Assembly: GCA_965223165.1 (NCBI GenBank) | Contig: CBDCVQ010000007.1 | Coordinates: 124,001 to 188,000 of the forward strand | DNA: 64,000 nt | Origin: JABDMH01 sp965223165 | GTDB lineage: Bacteria; Bacteroidota; Bacteroidia; Chitinophagales; Saprospiraceae | Direction: 5' to 3' | In this document: piece by piece, positions 8,922 to 18,166 of the stretch | Layout: each line of letters opens with the position of its first letter | Position numbering within the stretch: the stretch's first letter is position 1 | The notes under the pieces: model-generated | Told to the model about the DNA's origin: nothing | The model's input: the letters and a program-made list of their open reading frames with translations, nothing else | Databases searched by the model: none | Program-made: the position numbers and the translations under genes

Positions 8922-10442
8922 CTAATGCTTGAAGTGGCGCACGCCCGTGGTGACCATGGCAAGTCCGTGCTCGTCGCAGTAATCTATGCTATCCTTGTCT
9001 CGAATGGAGCCTCCTGGCTGGATCACCGCTCGTATACCCGCCTGATCGGCAATCTCCACGCAGTCTGGAAAGGGGAAGAAAGCGTCAGATGCCATGACCG
9101 CCCCCTCCAGATCAAATCCAAAGTGCCGTGCCTTGACAATGGCCTGCTTGAGTGCATCCACCCTCGAAGTCTGACCACATCCCATGCCCACCAGTTGTCT
9201 GTTCTTGGCCAGCACAATGGTATTGGACTTCAAGTGCTTCACACACTTGTTGGCAAACAGCAGGTCACGTACCTGGTCCGCCGTCGGTTTCTGCTTGGTG
9301 ACCGCCGTGAGATCCTCCGCCCCCTCGCTGCTGGCGTCCGCGTCTTGTGCGATGACGCCATTGAGCAGACTTTTAAACTGTTGGTCCGGTTGAGTCCAGT
9401 GCTTGATCCGTAGTAGAATGCGCTTTTTCTTCTTCTGGAGCAGTGTGAGGGCTTCTTCACTGAATGCCGGAGCAATTAAGACCTCGTAAAAGATTTGGTT
9501 GATCTCTTCTGCGGTAGCAAGATCAACGGTGGTGTTGCTAATGAGAATGCCACCAAAGGCGGAGATGTTGTCCCCTGCCAGCGCGTCTTTCCAGGCCTGC
9601 TGGACGGTATCACGTACGGCGACACCGCAGGCATTGGTATGCTTCAGGATGGCAAAAGCGGGAGGACCATCCTTAAACTCGTGCATGATCGAAACGGCGG
9701 CATCCACATCTACTAAATTGTTGTAGGACAGGGCCTTGCCGCCCAACTTTTCAAACATCTGCTCCAGATCTCCAAAGAAGACCCCCGATTGATGCGGATT
9801 TTCACCGTAGCGGAGAGCCTGAGCAGTGCTAATGCTCTTTTTGAAAACGGGCTCCTCATGTCCTGTCTGAAAATAGTTGAAGATGGCCGTATCGTAATGG
9901 GAAGACACTTGAAACGCTCGCCGGGCAAACTCCCTTCGATCCTCCATCGTACTGTAGCCCGCCTTCTCGTCAAGCATCGACTCCAAGAGGCTGTACTCAT
10001 GCTTGGAGGCCACCACTACCACGTCCTTGTAGTTCTTGGCAGCCGCTCGAATCAATGAGATACCGCCGATATCAATCTTCTCGATGATTGTAGCTTCCTC
10101 TGTCGTCTGTGCTACGGTAGCTTCAAAGGGATAGAGATCCACAATAACCAAGTCAATCGCTGGGATGTCAAAATCCTCCAATTGGCTGAGATGATCATTT
10201 TCCCGGCGCGCCAGAATGCCTCCAAACACCTTGGGATGCAGTGTCTTGACTCTCCCACTTAAGATCGAAGGATAGCTGGTCAGATCTTCGACCGTTTCGA
10301 CGGGCACCTCTTGGGCTTCGATATACTTCTGGGTACCCCCCGTGGAGTAAATGGTAATATCCAGAGCTTCCAGTTTCTTGACTATTTGCTCCAGTCCCTC
10401 CTTGTGATAGACGGAAATGAGTGCTGTTTTGATCTTCTTCAT
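8922..10442 (-). CDS. purH: bifunctional AICAR transformylase / IMP cyclohydrolase
   Basis: PurH catalyses the last two steps of de novo IMP synthesis in the cytoplasm. The 506-residue protein has the usual two domains. The N-terminal MGS-like cyclohydrolase domain (about 1-190) carries SVYHKEGLE, STGGTQKYIE and SGRVKTLHPK. The C-terminal transformylase domain carries RYGENPHQ, the catalytic LKHTNACGVA, and the ending DAFFPFPDCVEIADQAG then IQPGGSIRDKD. The gene appears monocistronic: 89 bp separate it from coaX and about 170 bp from tdk. Confidence 0.97.
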   Translation of the reverse strand: MKKIKTALISVYHKEGLEQIVKKLEALDITIYSTGGTQKYIEAQEVPVETVEDLTSYPSILSGRVKTLHPKVFGGILARRENDHLSQLEDFDIPAIDLVIVDLYPFEATVAQTTEEATIIEKIDIGGISLIRAAAKNYKDVVVVASKHEYSLLESMLDEKAGYSTMEDRREFARRAFQVSSHYDTAIFNYFQTGHEEPVFKKSISTAQALRYGENPHQSGVFFGDLEQMFEKLGGKALSYNNLVDVDAAVSIMHEFKDGPPAFAILKHTNACGVAVRDTVQQAWKDALAGDNISAFGGILISNTTVDLATAEEINQIFYEVLIAPAFSEEALTLLQKKKKRILLRIKHWTQPDQQFKSLLNGVIAQDADASSEGAEDLTAVTKQKPTADQVRDLLFANKCVKHLKSNTIVLAKNRQLVGMGCGQTSRVDALKQAIVKARHFGFDLEGAVMASDAFFPFPDCVEIADQAGIRAVIQPGGSIRDKDSIDYCDEHGLAMVTTGVRHFKH

Positions 10443-10476
10443 GCTCGATTGATAGTAGCCGACAGATTGAAGGCCT

Positions 10477-10484
10477 CAAAGGTA
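10477..10484 (-). promoter_or_regulatory. candidate -7 element (TACCTTTG) upstream of purH
   Basis: On the minus strand the sequence reads TACCTTTG, matching the Bacteroidota -7 consensus TAnnTTTG, 35 bp before the purH start. No clear -33 TTTG lies at standard spacing, so this rests on one motif and position only. Confidence 0.3.
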
Positions 10485-10614
10485 GCAATTGAGGGAGGTA
10501 TTTTGATGCAGAATACGCAGTCAAATTGCGGTTTTCCACATATATCTCCTTGAAACTTTCCGGGAGCGCCGAGCACAAATTCAGGCCACGCATGGCCCTG
10601 GCGATCGCCACAGG

Positions 10615-11250
10615 CTATTCCATGCCCAGCTCTTGCTGCAAGGGAGGTGCCTCAGATTTCTTTTCTGGTCTCAGCTGCAAGATATTGCCCATGGAGTAGC
10701 AGACCCGACACCGCGGTTCATACAGGTCCCTCTCCCCTACCACCACCTGCTCTTGGTCGGTGCTTAGCCGATAGGAGTGCGTGGCCAGATTGCCGCAATG
10801 GTGGCAAATCGCATGGACTTTGGTGATATATTCGGCTACCGCCAATAGATCCGGCATGGGGCCAAAGGGTTTGCCCCGATAATCCATATCCAGTCCCGCC
10901 ACAATCACTCGTATGCCTCGCAAGGCCAGCCGCTCGCACACCGCTGTCAGTTGATCATCGAAAAACTGCCCCTCATCGATCCCGATGACCTGCACCTCGG
11001 GCTCTACCTTAAGTATGTCGGTGGACTGCTGCACGGGCATGGAGACGAGCGCATTGTCGTCATGCGACACGACCATCTTCTCGTCATATCGCACGTCATT
11101 GCTGGGCTTGAAGACGGCTACCACCTGGTCAGCAATCTTGGCGCGCTTTAGCCTGCGGATCAGTTCCTCGGTTTTGCCAGAAAACATTGAACCGCATATG
11201 ACTTCGATCCATCCACTTCTTTGTCCCTTGAAATGCGGCTCCAAAAACAT
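10615..11250 (-). CDS. tdk: thymidine kinase (type II)
   Basis: Tdk phosphorylates thymidine to dTMP in the salvage pathway. The 211-residue protein has the P-loop GSMFSGKTEEL near residue 21, the catalytic glutamate in GIDEGQFFDD, the lasso/substrate segment AGLDMDYRGKPFGPM and two zinc-binding pairs, CHHC and CRVC, typical of the human TK1-like family. Length and motif order are normal. The start at 11250 is supported by the short distance to the P-loop. It lies between purH and the divergently oriented gene at 11393. Confidence 0.96.
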   Translation of the reverse strand: MFLEPHFKGQRSGWIEVICGSMFSGKTEELIRRLKRAKIADQVVAVFKPSNDVRYDEKMVVSHDDNALVSMPVQQSTDILKVEPEVQVIGIDEGQFFDDQLTAVCERLALRGIRVIVAGLDMDYRGKPFGPMPDLLAVAEYITKVHAICHHCGNLATHSYRLSTDQEQVVVGERDLYEPRCRVCYSMGNILQLRPEKKSEAPPLQQELGME

Positions 11251-11392
11251 AGCTTGCTCTAGCCTAACCTACTGATATTGTGTTATTTTTAGATCCCAAG
11301 CAGTTTGCATATATCGTCTGGAGAGAAAATGGCAATTCAAAGATACCATAAGCCCGACAATATTTGCGTTAAGTAGTGAAACTCACATACCT

Positions 11393-12157
11393 ATGGCTCC
11401 CGAGCGGATATCCTCTTTACTAAGCAAGATTCAGATCGTGCTATCTACTGAAAATCAAGTAAGTCGGCTGGAGAAAGAGCTGGTCAAGGATTACTTGCGT
11501 GAACTATTTGTGCTGATAGATGAGATGCCCGAGCAGGGCCAATTCCGAAGCCACTACTTTCCGCCCGTGGTGGATGAGCCAGCCGAAACATTGACGCCCA
11601 AGGAACCTCATCCGGAGGTGGCTACCACCAAAGACACGACTCCTCCACCCATGGACGACCCCCCCAGCGCCGAGCTCCCTAGACGTGAAGAGCAAGAGGC
11701 CGAACCGGTCCTCATCTCGGCAGAGGCGGCGACCGAGGGGCCTGCCGTCAGCGCCAAAGAAGAAAAGCAGAATGGATTCGCGCAGCCGACCTTTGACAAG
11801 GAGGAGACGGTGACAGAGATGATCACCGCTCGTGTCCCCACTCCGCCGAAATATCGCGCGATTTTTGAAGTGCAAACTAGCAACGAGATATCCGATGTCC
11901 TGAGCCGCTCACCCATTGCCGATCTCAATCAAGCCTTCAGCATCAATGATAAGTTGATCATCGTAAACGAACTCTTTGGCGGTGAGCAGGAAAGTTTTCA
12001 GGACACCATCGACATCCTAAATCGCAAATACAGTTTTGACGAGGCTAAGACCCACCTGCTCCGATATGTCATCGATAAATATGGTTGGCTGGACGAAGAA
12101 AAGGTAGAGCGGGCACGCGAATTCGTTAGATTGGTCGAGAGAAGATACTTGGGCTAG
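11393..12157 (+). CDS. conserved hypothetical protein with disordered linker
   Basis: This 254-residue cytoplasmic protein has three parts. A helical N terminus (about 1-50) is followed by a low-complexity acidic and proline-rich linker (about 60-155, with repeated PPP, EEQEAEP and EAATEGP stretches), then a compact helical C terminus (about 165-254, SINDKLIIVNELFGGEQESF and DEAKTHLLRYVIDKYGW). I recall the C-terminal pattern from unnamed Bacteroidota proteins, but no function is known. The stop codon TAG lies inside the terminal inverted repeat of the short element that begins at 12154, so the insertion may have redefined the C terminus. Confidence 0.8.
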   Translation: MAPERISSLLSKIQIVLSTENQVSRLEKELVKDYLRELFVLIDEMPEQGQFRSHYFPPVVDEPAETLTPKEPHPEVATTKDTTPPPMDDPPSAELPRREEQEAEPVLISAEAATEGPAVSAKEEKQNGFAQPTFDKEETVTEMITARVPTPPKYRAIFEVQTSNEISDVLSRSPIADLNQAFSINDKLIIVNELFGGEQESFQDTIDILNRKYSFDEAKTHLLRYVIDKYGWLDEEKVERAREFVRLVERRYLG

Positions 12158-12319
12158 TAGAGTTTCGCATTAGATATGTTGAATAATTCTAATAGGATTT
12201 TGTTCGTAGACGAGGCGCGAAACATAGACATAGCCGTAGCTATGGCGAGGCTTTGCAACGAAGTATGCGGACCAAAGACATTAGAATTAGCTACAAGATT
12301 TAATGCGAAACTCTACTAG
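12154..12319. mobile_element. MITE-like element, family 1, copy 1 (166 bp)
   Basis: Perfect 19-bp terminal inverted repeats bound this element: CTAGTAGAGTTTCGCATTA at 12154-12172 and its exact reverse complement at 12301-12319. The interior contains an ACGAGGC box, a small palindrome CATAGCCGTAGCTATG, and a GCAACGAAGTATGCGG box, all repeated in the copy at 60249. There is no coding capacity. The left end supplies the stop codon of the preceding gene. Being bounded by inverted repeats and recurring at dispersed sites fits a non-autonomous transposable element; a transposase partner is not in the window. Confidence 0.85.
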
Positions 12320-12347
12320 TGTTTCAATTGATAAATAAGTGTACGAT

Positions 12348-12450
12348 CTGGCTGAACTATTTTGCGCCTGATCGAAGAAGCCAAACCGCACATAGCCCAC
12401 GCTCTGTATGGCTTTGGAGGATGAAGATCAGGTGCAGAAGAATCAGCCAG
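12348..12450. repeat. imperfect long palindrome
   Basis: The arms 12348-12373 and 12426-12450 are inverted copies (CTGGCTGA...GCCTGATC against its complement) with about five mismatches and a 52-bp centre. The palindrome lies between the MITE-like element and the rhomboid gene, just before the rhomboid start at 12494. It could be a second small element or a transcribed hairpin; no uridine tract follows, so a terminator is unlikely. Confidence 0.6.
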
Positions 12451-12493
12451 GGTGTGTAGTTATTTGTCAGACGAAACACTAAGGATACATACA

Positions 12494-13198
12494 ATGTCAT
12501 CAATTCGGCCAACGCGTTTCTACCAGAGTCTACGCTTCCCGACGATCGTACTGGCGATACTCTGGATGATCCAGGGCTTTCAGCAGCTTACGGGACTGGG
12601 ACTCGGATGGCTGGGCGTTTATCCTCGGCACCCCTCTGGCATTAAGGGGATCTTTACCTCTCCATTTATCCACAGTCAGGACTGGATGCATCTGATCAAC
12701 AACTCTGTGCCGCTGTTTGTCAGCACGGCCATGATTCTATTCTTTTTTCGCCGGGTGGCGTACAAGGCGATATTCCTGATCTACCTGCTGACCGGGCTAG
12801 GTGTTTGGCTATTCGGGCGAACGGTGTTGCACATCGGGGCCAGTGGCGTCGTCTACGGCTTAGTAGCCTTCATATTTTGGAATGGTATTTTTCGCCGCAA
12901 TCTGAGGTCCATTGTCCTGGCACTGATCATCCTCTTGCTGTACAGTGGGATGTTTCTCGGGGTCCTGCCCAATCAGCCCGGTATCTCGTGGGAGAGTCAC
13001 CTCATAGGGGCGCTGGTCGGTATCCTGGTATCTTACGTATTTAGAAACGAAATCGAGGAAGACGAAGAAGTACATCCTCCCATACACCTGGTAGAAGAAC
13101 ACGATCCGGAGTTCTTTCTCGATCGATCTACCTTTGAAAGGACAAAAAGAGAGCGCCGAGACGGCAGCTCGGACTGGTTCTCCAACTCTACTTTTTGA
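12494..13198 (+). CDS. rhomboid family intramembrane serine protease
   Basis: This polytopic inner-membrane protease of about 234 residues cleaves transmembrane substrates. The catalytic serine is in HIGASGVVYG and the catalytic histidine in SHLIGALVGILV, the correct motifs on TM4 and TM6. A WMHLINNSVPLF segment on TM2 corresponds to the conserved HxxxN region. The acidic C-terminal tail (EIEEDEEVHPP) is cytoplasmic. I chose ATG 12494 (MSSIRPTRF); the in-frame ATG at 12452 would start within sequence adjoining the palindrome. Its last 11 bp overlap the 3' end of murQ on the opposite strand. Confidence 0.93.
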   Translation: MSSIRPTRFYQSLRFPTIVLAILWMIQGFQQLTGLGLGWLGVYPRHPSGIKGIFTSPFIHSQDWMHLINNSVPLFVSTAMILFFFRRVAYKAIFLIYLLTGLGVWLFGRTVLHIGASGVVYGLVAFIFWNGIFRRNLRSIVLALIILLLYSGMFLGVLPNQPGISWESHLIGALVGILVSYVFRNEIEEDEEVHPPIHLVEEHDPEFFLDRSTFERTKRERRDGSSDWFSNSTF

Positions 13199-14003
13199 GT
13201 GCCGAAAGCTGCTCTGAGGCTTTACGTACACTACCGGCCTTCAACAGCCAGTCTCTGGCCTCGTCATATTCCAACAAAAACTGATGCATCAGCATCTTCG
13301 TGCCCCGATCCTTGAGCTTATCGTTGGACAGCGCCATGTCGACCATGCGATTGTCCCTCACCCGGCCCAATTGAATCATGACGGCGGTGCTGATCATGTT
13401 CAAGATCAGTTTTTGCGCCGTACCAGACTTCATGCGGGTGCTACCGGTCACAAACTCCGGACCTACGACCGCCAGGATGGGATAGTCTGCATACTGCAGG
13501 ATCGGCGATCCCGGATTGCAAGTGATGCATCCGGTGGCGATGCCTTTTTGCTGACAGTCCTTCAATCCGTGGACGACATAGGGTGTGGTCCCCGACGAGG
13601 CAATGCCCAAGACCACATCGCCCGGGTTAATGTGATAGTGGGAAAGATCTTTGTAGGCCTGGGTTATATCGTCTTCGGCATGCTCGACCGACTTTCGCAA
13701 GGCCCCGTCTCCCCCGGCAATCAGGCCGATCACCCAGTCATCCGGTACCCCGTAGGTGGGTGGACACTCAGAGGCATCCAATACGCCCAAGCGACCACTA
13801 GTGCCGGCACCAATATAAAAGAGACGCCCCCCTTCTCGCATCCTTGCGACGGTCTCCACTACCAGAGCCTCGATCTGCGGAATGGCCTGGGCCACAGCGT
13901 CGGCGACCAGTTGGTCTTCGCGGTTGATGCCCTGCAGCAACTCAAGGACCGGCATTTTCTCGAGGTGCCTATAGCGGGACGGACTCTCCGTGATTTTTTT
14001 CAT
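13188..14003 (-). CDS. murQ: N-acetylmuramic acid 6-phosphate etherase
   Basis: MurQ cleaves the lactyl ether of MurNAc-6-phosphate to give GlcNAc-6-phosphate during cell-wall recycling. At 271 residues it is a little shorter than E. coli MurQ. The SIS fold shows FYIGAGTSGRLGVLD, the catalytic-glutamate contexts ASECPPTYG and SVEHAEDD, IASSGTTPYV, and VTGSTRMKSGTAQK. It lies 28 bp downstream of a sodium:solute symporter gene on the same strand, suggesting that the transporter and etherase form a small amino-sugar uptake operon. The uptake substrate is inferred from this context only. Confidence 0.96.
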   Translation of the reverse strand: MKKITESPSRYRHLEKMPVLELLQGINREDQLVADAVAQAIPQIEALVVETVARMREGGRLFYIGAGTSGRLGVLDASECPPTYGVPDDWVIGLIAGGDGALRKSVEHAEDDITQAYKDLSHYHINPGDVVLGIASSGTTPYVVHGLKDCQQKGIATGCITCNPGSPILQYADYPILAVVGPEFVTGSTRMKSGTAQKLILNMISTAVMIQLGRVRDNRMVDMALSNDKLKDRGTKMLMHQFLLEYDEARDWLLKAGSVRKASEQLSALKK

Positions 14004-14031
14004 GCGGCCAAAGATACATCGGGCGGACCGC

Positions 14032-15558
14032 TTAGTCCAATGTGGAGGCCGAAAGCAATTGAGGATCTATCCGGGCTGGTCGAGAGGTCAACCAAAGTCC
14101 AATAAAAGTGAACAGCCCGTTGACAATAATGTGCTCGAAGCTGAACTTGTATCCCCAAAGCAAAGTGTCCGAATATGTGTCCAGCACAAAGGTGAGCAGG
14201 GGCGCAACGACACAAACCACGGGCACCCAGCGATCTTGCACGTGCCTTTGGATGTAGAAGCCAAACGCATACAGTCCCAAGAGGGGACCATAGGTGTAGC
14301 CCGCAATCTTGAATAGGGCAGAGATCACCGTCTGATCATTCATATACCACAGCATCATAATGAGTAGGAAAAGAATGCCGGAGAATCCCAGGTGAACCAG
14401 CAGGCGGGTCCGTCGCGTACCATTCTCAGAAGACTCCTTCTTTTCAAAGCCCAGAAAATCAATGCAAAATGAGGTGGTGAGGGAGGTGAGGGCCGAATCG
14501 GCACTGGAATAGGCCGCGGCGATCAAGCCAATGATGAAGACAATGCCGATGGCAGGACTCAAGTGTTGCAGCGCGATCGTCGGATAGAGAAGATCCGTAG
14601 CGGTTCGAGCCTCTCCATTGACCAATCGGGTGGGCACCTCGATGCCTTGCTGGGATGCATATATGTACAAGAGCGCCCCCATGGACAAAAACAGGAGATT
14701 GGCCAGGATGAGGATCGTGCTGAGAGACATCATGTTCTTCTGGGCATCTCTGATGTTGCGACAGCTGAGGTTTTTTTGCATCATGTCTTGATCCAAGCCC
14801 GTCATCACGATGGTGATAAACATGCCGGCAAAAAATTGCTTGAAGAAGTTTTTCGAGTCCGACCATCCGCCGGAAAAAAACCAGGTCTTGCTGTACTCAC
14901 TTTCGCGAATCGCCTGTACCGTCTCCAAAAGGCTGAAGTCAAGACTCTTGGCAATGAAAACCATCGTGGCAATCACGGCAAACAGCATTGAGGCTGTCTG
15001 CAAGGTGTCTGTCCACACGATCGTCTTGATGCCTCCGCGAAAGGTATAGATCCAAATGAGGGCGATAGTGATCAGCACCGTGACGGCAAAGGGAACGCCT
15101 AAGGCATCCATCATGAACTGCTGCAGTACGATCGAGACCAAAAACAATCGAAGAGACGCTCCGAGCGAGCGAGAAAGCAGGAAGTAGGCCGCTCCGGTCT
15201 TGTAGGAGTTGTCGCCAAATCGTCGCTCGAGGTATGTGTAAATCGACGTGAGGCGCAATCGATAGTACATGGGCATCAAGACGAAGGCAACCACGACATA
15301 GCCAAAGAAGTATCCGATGACCAGCTCCATGTAGGAGAATTGCCTGCTGACGACTTCGCCCGGCACCGATATGAACGTCACTCCCGAGAGCGAAGCTCCG
15401 ATCATGCCAAAGGCGACCACATACCAAGGACTTTTGCGTCCACCCACAAAGAAGTCTTCATTTTTGGACCCTCTCGATGTGATGTAGGATATACCCATCA
15501 AAAACAAGAAGTAGACGGCAATGATCGCCAAGATCAGACTAGGTGAAATTCCATTCAT
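14032..15558 (-). CDS. sodium:solute symporter (SSS family)
   Basis: This 508-residue inner-membrane transporter has about 13 hydrophobic segments. SSS-family landmarks include the early SKNEDFFVGGRKSPWYVVAF segment, the sodium-site-like GASLSGVTFISVPGEV, WIYTFRGGIKTIVWTDTLQ, and AAAYSSADSALTSLTTSF on TM8. The last two are typical of the sialic-acid/glucose-type branch. Because murQ follows after 28 bp, an amino sugar or anhydro-muropeptide-derived sugar is a reasonable substrate, but this is inferred. The length is normal and the gene intact. Confidence 0.93.
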   Translation of the reverse strand: MNGISPSLILAIIAVYFLFLMGISYITSRGSKNEDFFVGGRKSPWYVVAFGMIGASLSGVTFISVPGEVVSRQFSYMELVIGYFFGYVVVAFVLMPMYYRLRLTSIYTYLERRFGDNSYKTGAAYFLLSRSLGASLRLFLVSIVLQQFMMDALGVPFAVTVLITIALIWIYTFRGGIKTIVWTDTLQTASMLFAVIATMVFIAKSLDFSLLETVQAIRESEYSKTWFFSGGWSDSKNFFKQFFAGMFITIVMTGLDQDMMQKNLSCRNIRDAQKNMMSLSTILILANLLFLSMGALLYIYASQQGIEVPTRLVNGEARTATDLLYPTIALQHLSPAIGIVFIIGLIAAAYSSADSALTSLTTSFCIDFLGFEKKESSENGTRRTRLLVHLGFSGILFLLIMMLWYMNDQTVISALFKIAGYTYGPLLGLYAFGFYIQRHVQDRWVPVVCVVAPLLTFVLDTYSDTLLWGYKFSFEHIIVNGLFTFIGLWLTSRPARIDPQLLSASTLD

Positions 15559-15685
15559 ATGTGTGGCCTTTGCAAATGCTCAAACGTCGAGAGGGCTTAG
15601 TCGCTAAAGTACATGATTGGTAAAGAAGTGGAGACCGGCTGGGGGAAGAAAGAGAGCCAGCGAGGCTTGCAACCAAGCCTGAATG

Positions 15686-16336
15686 CTACTCCTGCAGTTT
15701 GTTGCCGTATAGCAGATCACCCGCATCGCCCAGCCCGGGCACGATATACGATCTGGCCGTCAGCTCCTCATCCACCGCACCAAGCCACATGTGCACATCT
15801 GGAAATCTTCTACGTACATAGTTGACGCCCGATGTGGCGGCGATAATCGACACAAAATGAATCTCCTTCGGTTGGCCATACTGATCCAATATCTTCATGG
15901 CCGCCTCCAAGGAGGCGCCCGTGGCCAGCATAGGGTCTGCCAAGATCAGCACACGATCCTTGAGATCAGGACAGGTTACATATTCCAGCTTGATTTCAAA
16001 TGTACCATCTTTGTGATGCTTGCGATAGGCCGAGATGAAAGCATTGTCCGCTTGATCAAAAAAGCCCAATAATCCATGATGCAGCGGCAATCCAGCCCGT
16101 AGAATACTGGCCAACACAATATGCTCATCGAGCACAGGGGTGGAGGCAACGCCGAGCGGCGTCTCATGATCGACGATCTTGTAGCGCAGCTTTTTCGAAA
16201 TCTCATAGGCGAAAATCTCACCTAGTCGCTCGGTATTGCGCCGAAACCGCATACGATCACCCTGAATCTTCACATCGCGTAGCTCCGCGATGAACTGATT
16301 AGCCAGGCTGTGTTGCTCGCTTAGGACGAAGTACAT
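15686..16336 (-). CDS. upp: uracil phosphoribosyltransferase
   Basis: Upp makes UMP from uracil and PRPP. The 216-residue protein shows the family pattern: ASILRAGLPLHHGLL, the PRPP-binding loop VLILADPMLATGASLEAAM, and the C-terminal uracil-binding YIVPGLGDAGDLLYG. It is a single-gene unit between the symporter and a divergent outer-membrane gene. A TATATTTA sequence on the minus strand about 22 bp upstream resembles the -7 element. Confidence 0.96.
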   Translation of the reverse strand: MYFVLSEQHSLANQFIAELRDVKIQGDRMRFRRNTERLGEIFAYEISKKLRYKIVDHETPLGVASTPVLDEHIVLASILRAGLPLHHGLLGFFDQADNAFISAYRKHHKDGTFEIKLEYVTCPDLKDRVLILADPMLATGASLEAAMKILDQYGQPKEIHFVSIIAATSGVNYVRRRFPDVHMWLGAVDEELTARSYIVPGLGDAGDLLYGNKLQE

Positions 16337-16477
16337 GATGTGATTAAGAGCTGGGGGGTAAATATAATCTTATGCCCTGACTATTGATATTCGTTTCGCG
16401 CAGGAGACCTTTCTGCCGAAATAGCGGCGTCAAGATTGCAAAATCACCTCATTTACCCTATCTTAAAATTCGCACTT

Positions 16478-17272
16478 ATGATAAGAGTGATTCCCAACAT
16501 AATCATAGCCTTTGTGCTGATGTGCTGGTGCACCACAGCTTGGAGCCAGTATACCATCCTGCCCAAGCCGATTGGTGAGGAATCGCTGGTGTATGAGACG
16601 GAGAAAACGGTCGATATCAGAGTGCATTCCAATGGCCTTTCATTCGGTTACACCGTGGCCGATATTGAGACCTGGTACAAGACGAGCTACCGCTATTTTG
16701 ACATTGGCTCCTTGAAGAATCCGAAGGAGTACTCACAGAATTTCAAATTCTTTAATACCGGTTTCTTTCGAGAATCTTCCAAACCCTTCATCTACGGCAA
16801 GCAGAATCGACTGTATGCCCTCCGAGCCGGTATCGGCAAGAAGCGGCTCTACTCCGAAAAGGCACGTCGCAAGAGCGTGGTAGTAGGTGTCACCTATGAG
16901 GGTGGCTTTACCCTGGGTATCCTCAAGCCCTACTATCTCAAGCTGCGGCGATTTGTAGATGGCGGCGCGGAAAGCACCATCTCCGTGGAGAAGTATTCGG
17001 ATGAAAATGCGGACATCTTCCTGGACGAGACTAGCATCTTTGGGGGTGCGGAGTTTCGACACGGCCTGGACGAGCTAAAGATCAAGCCGGGTTTTCACGG
17101 AAAAGTGGGCACAAACTTCTCCTGGGGAAACGACGATGCCTTTGTCAAGGCGATCGAAGTCGGTGTCATGCTGGACGTCTTCCTGAGCAGGGTCCCCATC
17201 ATGATCGTGGAGGAGAACAAACCTTACTTCTTCAACGTTTACTTAACTTTGCAGTTGGGTAAGAGATCCTAG
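16478..17272 (+). CDS. predicted outer-membrane/secreted beta-rich protein
   Basis: This exported protein of 264 residues is of unknown function. I chose ATG 16478 because it gives a clean signal peptide (MIRVIPNIIIAFVLMCWC then TTAWSQ); an ATG at 16436 adds 14 residues. The mature part is rich in alternating hydrophobic and aromatic residues (RLYALRAGIGKKRLY, VVVGVTYEGGFTLGIL, GFHGKVGTNFSWGND) and ends in a strand, FFNVYLTLQLGKRS, fitting a small beta barrel. It ends 27 bp before lipA on the same strand and may be co-transcribed with it, although lipA has its own candidate -7 box (TAACTTTG, 17244-17251). Confidence 0.75.
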   Translation: MIRVIPNIIIAFVLMCWCTTAWSQYTILPKPIGEESLVYETEKTVDIRVHSNGLSFGYTVADIETWYKTSYRYFDIGSLKNPKEYSQNFKFFNTGFFRESSKPFIYGKQNRLYALRAGIGKKRLYSEKARRKSVVVGVTYEGGFTLGILKPYYLKLRRFVDGGAESTISVEKYSDENADIFLDETSIFGGAEFRHGLDELKIKPGFHGKVGTNFSWGNDDAFVKAIEVGVMLDVFLSRVPIMIVEENKPYFFNVYLTLQLGKRS

Positions 17273-17299
17273 CAGACAAGAGAAAGTTTCCAAAGTAAG

Positions 17300-18166
17300 A
17301 TGATCGACCTGCCTGTTGTTGAGGGTAAGAGGCCTCGTAGACCGAAATGGCTAAGAGTGAAGCTGCCAATAGGCGAGAAATATCGGCATGTGCGTCGTTT
17401 GGTCGACACCTACGATCTGCACACGATCTGCCAGAGCGGCAACTGCCCCAACATGGGCGAATGCTGGGGAGCTGGCACGGCGACCTTTATGATCCTGGGC
17501 AATACATGCACCCGATCCTGTTCGTTCTGCGCGGTCAAGACGGGCCGACCACCGGCATACGACACCGATGAGCCGCGCAGGGTGGCGGAGGCGATCCGAT
17601 TGATGCAGGTCAAGCATGCCGTGATTACGTCTGTCAATCGAGACGAGCTCAAAGATCGCGGAGCTGAGATCTGGTATCAAACCGTTCGTGCCACGAAGGA
17701 GCTTTGTCCCGAGACGACCATCGAAACGCTGATCCCCGATGTCAAAGCCCACTGGCCGGCATTACAACACATGATCAGTGGAGGCCAGGAAGTAGTGTCA
17801 CACAACATGGAGACGGTCGAAAGATTATATCGCCAAGTCAGACCGCAGGCCAACTATGGCCGGAGTCTGGAACAGATAAAAAGAACTAAGGCCCACGGCA
17901 AGCGCACCAAATCAGGGATCATGGTAGGCCTGGGCGAAACGCCCGAGGAGGTGCTACAGGTGATGGATGATCTGAGAGCACATGACTGCGATGTGCTCAC
18001 CATCGGGCAGTACCTACAACCCACGAAAATGCATCTGGAGATTGCAGAATATGTGCATCCCGATCAGTTTGCCGCCTATCGCGAAGAGGGTCTATCACGG
18101 GGTTTTGACTTTGTGGAAAGTGGTCCGCTCGTGCGATCATCCTATCACGCGGAGCGACACCTGTGA
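17300..18166 (+). CDS. lipA: lipoyl synthase
   Basis: LipA is a radical-SAM enzyme that inserts two sulfurs into octanoyl-lipoyl domains. The 288-residue protein has both iron-sulfur sites: the auxiliary-cluster motif CQSGNCPNMGECW near residues 47-59 and the radical-SAM CTRSCSFC near 74-81. The conserved C-terminal RSSYHAE, whose serine ligates the auxiliary cluster, is present as VRSSYHAERHL. The length is typical. It converges with the small gene on the opposite strand, whose stop codon directly abuts its own. Confidence 0.97.
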   Translation: MIDLPVVEGKRPRRPKWLRVKLPIGEKYRHVRRLVDTYDLHTICQSGNCPNMGECWGAGTATFMILGNTCTRSCSFCAVKTGRPPAYDTDEPRRVAEAIRLMQVKHAVITSVNRDELKDRGAEIWYQTVRATKELCPETTIETLIPDVKAHWPALQHMISGGQEVVSHNMETVERLYRQVRPQANYGRSLEQIKRTKAHGKRTKSGIMVGLGETPEEVLQVMDDLRAHDCDVLTIGQYLQPTKMHLEIAEYVHPDQFAAYREEGLSRGFDFVESGPLVRSSYHAERHL

